Assembly: GCA_000438355.1 (NCBI GenBank)
Contig: FR901505.1
Location: 247-11,094 of the forward strand
Length of the DNA: 10,848 bases
Reading direction: 5' to 3'
DNA from: Clostridium sp. CAG:273
GTDB lineage: Bacteria; Bacillota; Clostridia; TANB77; CAG-508
How positions within the stretch are numbered: position 1 is the stretch's first letter; the number at the start of each line of letters is the position of its first letter. Shown here in pieces: positions 5,486 to 10,848 of this stretch. Under the pieces are notes generated by a model that was not told the origin of the DNA, ran no database searches, and saw nothing but the letters and a program-made list of their open reading frames with translations. The position numbers and the translations under genes are program-made.

Positions 5486-8400
5486 ATGAGACTAAAAAAA
5501 TTATGTATCACTATATTAATAATGATCACAATTTTATTTACTGCAAATACAGTATTTGCAGCAAGTGTACAAACAGAAATAACAACAACAAAACAAGAGG
5601 TTCAAGCGGAGAAAGAAGAAGTAGTAACTCTTAATTTAAAACTAAATAACTTTCAAAAAATTGAAGATGGACTGTATGCATATAAAGGACAAATTCAATA
5701 TAACAAAGATGTTTTTTATGAATTAGATACAAAAAACTTTAAAGTAAAAAACAATTGGACAAGTTTACAATATAATAAAGAAAATAATGAATTTGTTGTA
5801 ATAAAAAAATCAGGAGTAACAGACCCAGAAGAATTTTTACAAATTGATTTAAAAGTAAAGAATAATGCAAAAGCAGGAAATTCAAATATAGTAATTAAAA
5901 ATCAAACAACATCTGAAGGAAAAGAAGACATAGAAATTAATAACTTAGACATCAATATTAAAGTTATTCAAGAAGAAGAAAATATTCCAGGACCAGATGA
6001 CAACAATAATAATGATGATGGTAATAATAACGATGACAATAATAATTCTGGAACAGGAGATAACTCAGGAGACAATAATTCAGGTGGAAGCGGAAATACA
6101 GGAAATAATGGAAACTCTGGAAGTACCAATAAACCTAATGGAGGACAAAATGGAAATCAAGGCTCAGGAGAATCTTCAACAGTTTTACCACAAACAGGAT
6201 TAGGAATATCTCAAACAATTATTTTAATTGTAATAGAGGTATTATTAGTAATTGCAATTTATTCATTTATAAAATATAAAAAATTAGATAAGAAAATAAA
6301 GATAAAAAATAAAAAGATAATAGGAATGTTTTTAATCTTTGCCGTTACTGCACAAATAGCAGGAAGTACATATGCAGTAGTTAAAGAAATAGTTCAAAAA
6401 GGCGAACTAAATGATGATGGGTTAATTGACTATTCAGACGTAGAGTTAGTACAAAAACATTTAATAGGACTTGAGAATTTACCAGTTGATAAACTAGGAA
6501 ATGCAGATTTAAATGATGATAAAAAAATAACAGTAACAGATTTAACACTTTTAATCAAAAAGATAGAAAATAAAAGAAAATACATAGTAGAATTAGAAAA
6601 TATTAGTACAGATAATTACTATCCAAATAAAAATGAAGAAATAGAAGTATCATTTATAGCTAAAATAAATTATGATGATGTATCAATTAAAAAAGTAATT
6701 GTAAATAATGTAGAGTATAACGTTGAAAAATTAAATGAGAATGCATATAAATTCAAATTAAATGTAGGAGATAAAGCAGAAAAGAAAGATTTTAAAATTT
6801 CAAAAGTAATACTTTCTACAAATGAAGAAGTAAAAATAGATTATAATTTTTCTATTAGTATATTAAAAGAAAAACCATATATAGATGAGAAAACTTATAA
6901 ATTAGAGGAAACATTTAAAGGAAAAGCAAATATTAGTTTTGATTTAGTAGACAAAGAAAATAGTATTAAATCTGCACAATTTACAGTTTATGAAAAAACA
7001 GAAGAAAATAGTGCACCAATAGTTGAAATACCTATTAATGCAGGAAATAATAAACAAGAGATACCAGTAGAGGAAGGAAAAACTTATAAAGTAGAAATAA
7101 AAGTAGATTACAATTTAGCTCCAGAGCAGTTACCAGAAAATGAGCATCTAGGAGAAACAATTCTTTATTCGAAAGAGTTTACAGTAAATTTAGACTATAA
7201 ATTTAAAATATCTAATGTTAAAACATTAAAAGCTGACAAAGAAAGTACAATATTTACAAAAGGAGAACAAATACAGGTTTCATTTAATAGCACAAATGCA
7301 GCTTTTGAAGAGACAAAAGATAATACATATAAACCAAATATAGTAACAATTAATGGAAAAGAATACCAAGTTACAGAAAAAAAGGGTAATTATGTTGTAA
7401 CAATAGATGGAATAGATGTGTTAGGAAATCAAAATATAACAATTGAAAAAGTAAAACTTGGAAATGGAAAAGAATTTACTTTAGAGAAAAATAACAGTGT
7501 ACAAGTTAAAATAGAAGAAAAGAAACCTAAAGTAACTAATTTTGAAACACAAGAAGATATAGAAAATAAAAATATTAAAATTAAATTTAATATTATAGAT
7601 GAAGGAAATGCTATTCAAAATGCAAAAATCGTAATTTATGATAGCAAAAACAATGTAATTGAAAGCAAAGATTTAAGCTTAGATGAAATTAAAAATGGAA
7701 CAATAGAAACAACATTAAAAACAAAAACAACAACAAAATATATAGTACAAGTAATTGCAAATTATAAAGTAACAGATACAGAAATAGCAAAAGACAAAGT
7801 ATTACTAGAAAAAGAAGTACCAGCTACTATATATGCCACTATTCAACAAGCAGAAATAAATAAAACAGAAGTAGAAAAAAATAAAACAGTAAATATTACA
7901 TATAAAATAGAAACAAATAGTAAGAAAGAAATAGAGAAAATTCGTGTAAATGATGTAAATTATGTAGCAACAAAATTGACTGATGGAAACTACAAAATTA
8001 CAGTTCAAACAGGAAATGTACCACAATTATTAAATTTGGAAACAACAAAGGTAATATTTGAAGACAAAACAGAAATAGATGTTACAAATACATTACAAGT
8101 TAATGTATTAAAAGATATTCCAACAATTAGTGATATAAAGCAAGAAGACACTGTGGGAGAACATGAAGTAACTATTTCCTTTACAGTAAATGATATAGAT
8201 AACAGTTATATTAATGGAAAAGTGCAATTAGTAGATGGAGACCAAATTGTAGAAGAAAAAGAAATAGTAATAAGCGAAAATAAAAAAGGAAAAGTTACTT
8301 TTGACAATGTACAAGAGAGCGTGGAATATACAGCAAAAGTTTTATTTACTTATAATAGATATACACAAACAGAAGAACATATTCAAGAAGATGCTCTAAT

Positions 8401-10848
8401 ACAAAAAATACCAGTTATATTAATACATAATTATCAATTACAAATAGATGATTTAAAAACAGAAGATAAAGAAAAAGAAACAATTTATTTTAACAAAAAA
8501 GAAGAAATTATTTTAAGTTTTACCAGTACAAATGCATCTGATTTTGTACCTGAAAATATAATAATAAATGGACAAGAATATATGCTAACAAAATCTGGAA
8601 CAAACAAATACAAAGTTGCTTTACCAGGATATGATGCAAGTGGAAAACAAGAAATTAAAATAGAAAAAATAATTTTAAGTAACCATGTAGAAGTAGAGCC
8701 TGAAAATGAAACAAAAATTGATGTTGAAATATTAAAAGATAAGCCTAATATTACAGACTTTTCTTATAATGAAATCACAGAAAATAAAGATAAAATAAAA
8801 GTAAACTTTATATTAAATGATAATGAACAAACTTTAGTTAGTGGAAAAATTACTATTACAGACAAAAATAAAAGTAAACTAAAGGAACAAGACTTACAAG
8901 CAAATAACAATGAAATTGTTTTTGATAAAACAGATAGTGAATATTACTATATAAAAGTAGTTGCAGACTATAATTTGGGAACTGACGACAATAACTTACA
9001 TACAGCACAAGTTTTATTAGATGAAGAAATGGAATTTACAATTCGTAAAGTAGAAATGAAAGATATTTTAGATGTATATTTGTATAGAAAAAATGGAGAT
9101 AAGGTAGAAGAAGTATCAAGCATTTTTACACACGAGTTAGAGCAAAAAGACCAATTTCTAGTAAAAGTAGAAATGAAAGATTTGCCAGCTTTTTATGCAC
9201 CATTAAAAAGCTATAGAGTAGAAAATAATGAATTAAAACTTGAATTAGAATATGAAAATATAACACAATACGAAAATGATATGAAACAAGATAAGCTAGA
9301 AGTAGTTTATGGTGCTGTTGAAAATAATAAAGCTACCAATAATTCACTATCAAGTTTACTCTCTCAAATGAAAAAGAATCCAACAGGAACCTTTAATTTG
9401 ACTAGAGATTATAATGCTTCATCATTTAAAGGAGACCATAGGTCACTTGTAGGGGCAGACTTGACTTTTCAAGGAATTATAAATGGTAATGGTCATAAAA
9501 TTTATAATTTATCAAAACCGATTTTTGACTATGTAAAAGGTGCTACTATAAAAGATTTAGTTTTAGAAAATATTTATTTATCAAATACAGATGGAACTAC
9601 TGGAAGAGGTGCACTTTCAAATGAAATAGGAGAAAATACTACAATAAATAATGTTCATGTAAAAAATATGACAATTACAACATCAAGGATGTTTTCTTTG
9701 TATGGAGGTATTACAGGAAAACTTACAGGAAGTACAATAAAAGAATGCAGTGTAACAAACCTTACAATAACAGGTCCACATAATGATTCTGTTAAAGAAA
9801 TAGGTGGAATTACAGGTTATATTAATTATTCAACTATTGAAAACTGCTATGTAGTTGGAACTCTTGCAGGAAATACAAGTATAGGTGGAATTGCAGGTAC
9901 TGTAGAAAAATATGTAAATGATACAAGTTATATAAGAAATTGTATTGCCAAAGTAAATATACAAGCAAACTCAGGGCCATCTGGTTCGGGTGGAATAATA
10001 GGCTTTACAAGAAACAAAAATCAAATAAATTTAAAACGAAATATAAGTTTAGCAACAGGTAGAAATGCATATAAATTATATGGTGTTGATGTGACAACAG
10101 ACATGATAAATAAAAATTATGTTATGGAAGAATCTACATTAGCTAATAATGACAATTTTAATATTAATAAAATTTCTAAAAATGATTTTAATGAAGAATT
10201 TTACAAAAAAGAAGCAAAATTTGACACAAGTATTTGGAATTTAGATAATTGTAGTTATGACAAATTACCAACACTAAACAATGCAGATCCAAACAACCAG
10301 AAAGAAGAAGAAAAAACTACAGAATATTACATTCCAGATAAAACTAGATTAGAGAAGATGACAGAATATGATAAAGATAAGGAAATTTTATATAGCAATT
10401 TATATAAACTAATGCCATTTTATGATGCAAAATATTTAGTGTTAGACGGAGCAAAAATTAGCAATCAAGATATCTTAAATGACAAAGTAATAAAAGAAAT
10501 TATCTCTTATGATAAGAGTGGAAACTTTGTAGCAGCACTAACTAAGGAAAATTATGATAATATTGATTGCATAAGAATTATATTTAATGATGATACGACT
10601 AAAAAATATACTTTGAAATTTGAAGATACTTATGGAAATATAGCAAATTACAAGATAAATGAATTAGATATAGGTTATAATTTTGACAAATATATTATTA
10701 AGCAAAATGCAACTATTATAACTGAATTAAGTAATTATATACAAAATTTAGAGTATGAAAAAGATTTACAAGGAATGGTAAGTCTTGATAGAGGACACCC
10801 AGCATATAAAGAACACTTTAATGAAGTAATAAGAATAAAGAAAAATGC
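5486..10848 (+). CDS. Giant cohesin/LPxTG/dockerin surface protein with M26 (IgA1 protease/Zmp)-like region, 3' end outside the window
   Basis: One unbroken frame of 1787 codons, still open at the right edge. I read it through with no internal stop. The start is fixed by AAGGAG (5471-5476) 9 bases before the ATG, followed by a signal peptide (MRLKKLCITILIMITILF..., cut near VFA-A, residue 25). Order of parts: cohesin-like domain 27-161; Asn/Asp/Gly linker 168-231; LPQTG 234-238; membrane segment about 244-262; Lys-rich loop 263-277; second hydrophobic segment 278-297; dockerin-like domain 306-359; four Ig-like repeats 366-1184; a linker; then from about 1287 an M26 N-terminal-like region with GLUG motifs and LMPFYD (1642-1647). 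Streptococcal IgA1 proteases and ZmpB/ZmpC also have LPxTG near the N-terminus, matching this plan. The HExxH zinc site is expected a few hundred codons downstream and is not visible, so protease activity is inferred. The substrate is unknown. Its position next to the broken cotJC suggests it may be an insertion. Confidence 0.88.
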   Translation, partial: MRLKKLCITILIMITILFTANTVFAASVQTEITTTKQEVQAEKEEVVTLNLKLNNFQKIEDGLYAYKGQIQYNKDVFYELDTKNFKVKNNWTSLQYNKENNEFVVIKKSGVTDPEEFLQIDLKVKNNAKAGNSNIVIKNQTTSEGKEDIEINNLDINIKVIQEEENIPGPDDNNNNDDGNNNDDNNNSGTGDNSGDNNSGGSGNTGNNGNSGSTNKPNGGQNGNQGSGESSTVLPQTGLGISQTIILIVIEVLLVIAIYSFIKYKKLDKKIKIKNKKIIGMFLIFAVTAQIAGSTYAVVKEIVQKGELNDDGLIDYSDVELVQKHLIGLENLPVDKLGNADLNDDKKITVTDLTLLIKKIENKRKYIVELENISTDNYYPNKNEEIEVSFIAKINYDDVSIKKVIVNNVEYNVEKLNENAYKFKLNVGDKAEKKDFKISKVILSTNEEVKIDYNFSISILKEKPYIDEKTYKLEETFKGKANISFDLVDKENSIKSAQFTVYEKTEENSAPIVEIPINAGNNKQEIPVEEGKTYKVEIKVDYNLAPEQLPENEHLGETILYSKEFTVNLDYKFKISNVKTLKADKESTIFTKGEQIQVSFNSTNAAFEETKDNTYKPNIVTINGKEYQVTEKKGNYVVTIDGIDVLGNQNITIEKVKLGNGKEFTLEKNNSVQVKIEEKKPKVTNFETQEDIENKNIKIKFNIIDEGNAIQNAKIVIYDSKNNVIESKDLSLDEIKNGTIETTLKTKTTTKYIVQVIANYKVTDTEIAKDKVLLEKEVPATIYATIQQAEINKTEVEKNKTVNITYKIETNSKKEIEKIRVNDVNYVATKLTDGNYKITVQTGNVPQLLNLETTKVIFEDKTEIDVTNTLQVNVLKDIPTISDIKQEDTVGEHEVTISFTVNDIDNSYINGKVQLVDGDQIVEEKEIVISENKKGKVTFDNVQESVEYTAKVLFTYNRYTQTEEHIQEDALIQKIPVILIHNYQLQIDDLKTEDKEKETIYFNKKEEIILSFTSTNASDFVPENIIINGQEYMLTKSGTNKYKVALPGYDASGKQEIKIEKIILSNHVEVEPENETKIDVEILKDKPNITDFSYNEITENKDKIKVNFILNDNEQTLVSGKITITDKNKSKLKEQDLQANNNEIVFDKTDSEYYYIKVVADYNLGTDDNNLHTAQVLLDEEMEFTIRKVEMKDILDVYLYRKNGDKVEEVSSIFTHELEQKDQFLVKVEMKDLPAFYAPLKSYRVENNELKLELEYENITQYENDMKQDKLEVVYGAVENNKATNNSLSSLLSQMKKNPTGTFNLTRDYNASSFKGDHRSLVGADLTFQGIINGNGHKIYNLSKPIFDYVKGATIKDLVLENIYLSNTDGTTGRGALSNEIGENTTINNVHVKNMTITTSRMFSLYGGITGKLTGSTIKECSVTNLTITGPHNDSVKEIGGITGYINYSTIENCYVVGTLAGNTSIGGIAGTVEKYVNDTSYIRNCIAKVNIQANSGPSGSGGIIGFTRNKNQINLKRNISLATGRNAYKLYGVDVTTDMINKNYVMEESTLANNDNFNINKISKNDFNEEFYKKEAKFDTSIWNLDNCSYDKLPTLNNADPNNQKEEEKTTEYYIPDKTRLEKMTEYDKDKEILYSNLYKLMPFYDAKYLVLDGAKISNQDILNDKVIKEIISYDKSGNFVAALTKENYDNIDCIRIIFNDDTTKKYTLKFEDTYGNIANYKINELDIGYNFDKYIIKQNATIITELSNYIQNLEYEKDLQGMVSLDRGHPAYKEHFNEVIRIKKN
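5564..5968 (+). other. Cohesin-like domain (residues 27-161 of the giant protein)
   Basis: This segment starts just after the signal peptide and runs as about nine beta strands. Its course is cohesin-like: an opening strand with 'KEEVVTLNLKLNNF', 'YAYKGQIQYNKDVFYEL' (relatives have G-F-x-L-x-Y-D-x-x-V), 'NNWTSLQYNKENNEFVVI', 'EEFLQIDLKVKNNAKAGNSN' with the characteristic K-x-x-A-x-x-G turn, and a closing 'INNLDINIKVI'. Cohesins bind dockerins, and one occurs later in the same protein. The call is from pattern memory, not a profile search. A related carbohydrate-binding beta-sandwich is the main alternative. Confidence 0.65.
5987..6178 (+). repeat. Low-complexity Asn/Asp/Gly/Ser linker (residues 168-231)
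   Basis: Sixty-four codons made almost wholly of Asn, Asp, Gly and Ser with few hydrophobic residues (for example DDNNNNDDGNNNDDNNN, then SGG, GNTG and GNNG units). It connects the cohesin-like domain to LPQTG and resembles the wall-spanning linkers of sortase substrates. The repetitive AAT/GAT codons make it prone to length variation. Confidence 0.85.
6185..6376 (+). other. LPQTG sortase motif, membrane segment, Lys-rich loop and second signal-like membrane segment (residues 234-297)
   Basis: LPQTG (6185-6199) is followed by a hydrophobic stretch (TIILIVIEVLLVIAIYSFI), then the positive segment KYKKLDKKIKIKNKK, as in a sortase sorting signal. Normally the protein would end there. Instead translation continues into a second hydrophobic segment (IIGMFLIFAVTAQIAGSTYA) with a signal-peptidase-like end (S-T-Y-A, residues 294-297). 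The positive loop predicts a hairpin with both flanking halves outside the cell. Confidence 0.85.
6401..6562 (+). other. Type I dockerin-like domain (residues 306-359)
   Basis: Two duplicated loop-helix units: GELNDDGLIDYSDVELVQKH and, after a LGNA link, ADLNDDKKITVTDLTLLIKK. Both follow the dockerin calcium-loop pattern (D-x-N-x-D-G-x-I-x-x-x-D). In the first loop the leading Asp is Glu307, and in the second the usual Gly after the third ligand is Lys346. Both loops keep the Asn, the middle Asp and the final Asp (318 and 352). Confidence 0.85.
6581..9034 (+). repeat. Four tandem ~200-residue Ig-like double-domain repeats (residues 366-1183)
   Basis: Repeats begin near residues 366, 570, 782 and 982, so the period is 200-212. 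Each has a first half with 'NG/NN-x-E/N-Y-x-V...Y-x-V' followed by 'I-x-I-x-K-V/I-x-L-x-N', and a boundary such as 'ILKEKP', 'IEEKKP', 'VLKDIP' or 'ILKDKP'. The second half has a 'K-I-x-F-x-I/V-x-D' strand and ends in 'YIVQVIANYKV', 'YYIKVVADYNL', 'YKVEIKVDYNL' or 'YTAKVLFTYNR'. The copies are diverged in sequence. They are probably a rigid stalk between the dockerin and the protease-like region; M26 proteases carry comparable beta-sandwich repeats. Confidence 0.75.
9344..10848 (+). other. M26 peptidase N-terminal-like region with GLUG motifs (from residue 1287)
   Basis: SLLSQMKKNPTGTFNLTRDY, LVGADLTFQGIINGNGHKIY and KPIFDYVKGATIKDLVLENI match the layout of the pre-catalytic domain of streptococcal IgA1/ZmpB-type proteases as I recall it ('...DPSGTYTLASDM...KPLFDTLNGATVKDL'). 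GLUG-type beta-helix motifs follow: YGGITG (1406), IGGITGY with NCYVVG (1439), IGGIAG (1466) and GGIIGF (1502). Then YSNLYKLMPFYDAKYLV (from 1637) resembles the 'YSNIEKLMPFYNKDLVV' segment just ahead of the M26 catalytic part. The window ends before any HExxH. Confidence 0.75.

Noticed and set aside
5379..5488. Short open frame starting at the third repeat (MAKIFTKKMTKNIEK...)
   Set aside because: It has no ribosome site, its composition is only AT-rich filler, and it covers the promoter and ribosome site of the next gene.
5997..6203. Overlapping 68-codon open frame in the linker region
   Set aside because: It is the out-of-frame reading of the Asn/Asp/Gly repeat (Met/Ile/Thr low complexity), with no ribosome site, inside the giant gene.
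7805..8026. Minus-strand open frames across the window, such as this 73-codon one
   Set aside because: All lie antisense within confident genes, are rich in Tyr/Phe/Ile/Cys as expected from reverse reading of AT-rich codons, and lack ribosome sites.
9344..10848. Calling the giant protein a proven IgA protease
   Set aside because: The catalytic HExxH region is outside the window and M26-family members differ in substrate, so only the family resemblance is supported.

Overview
The window is very AT-rich DNA with all genes on the + strand. It looks like a chromosomal piece of a low-GC, endospore-forming Clostridia-type anaerobe. The evidence is a cotJ spore-coat cluster, strong AGGAGG-type ribosome sites, clostridial codon use, and the cohesin and dockerin modules typical of that group. 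The species cannot be named from this sequence.

Layout. (1) Positions 1-2427 hold the 3' part of an alpha-glucan (glycogen/maltodextrin) phosphorylase whose start lies upstream of the window. It is followed 18 bp later by a complete pyruvate kinase (2446-3879), so a glucan-degrading enzyme and the last glycolytic enzyme probably share a transcript. (2) A separate unit follows: a good housekeeping promoter (3916-3944), a 70-residue orphan protein starting with GTG (3990-4202) and a strong intrinsic terminator (4207-4249). (3) The spore-coat cluster cotJA-cotJB-cotJC (4310-5296) lies behind a plausible sigma-E-type promoter. CotJA and CotJB carry unusual cysteine-rich N-termini. cotJC, a manganese-catalase-like gene, is cut to 68 codons, about a third of its normal length. 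(4) A 189-bp AT-rich gap (5297-5485) holds three copies of a TAAAATTTTAG-type repeat and an extended -10 promoter.

(5) From 5486 to the right edge runs one uninterrupted frame of 1787 codons, still open at the end. It encodes a giant surface protein. In order it has a signal peptide, a cohesin-like domain, an Asn/Asp/Gly-rich linker, an LPQTG sortase motif with a membrane segment, a lysine-rich loop, a second membrane segment resembling a signal peptide, a type I dockerin-like domain, four tandem ~200-residue Ig-like repeats, GLUG motifs, and a region resembling the N-terminal part of M26 (IgA1 protease/Zmp) zinc metalloproteases. The catalytic zinc motif would lie beyond the window.

The most interesting point is the order of parts in the giant protein. 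A cohesin sits upstream, and a dockerin downstream, of a sortase site plus membrane hairpin. Streptococcal M26 proteases also carry their LPxTG motif near the N-terminus. Here the design suggests a polyprotein: sortase would anchor the cohesin half to the wall, and that half could recapture the dockerin-bearing protease half non-covalently. This is inference from architecture and has not been shown.
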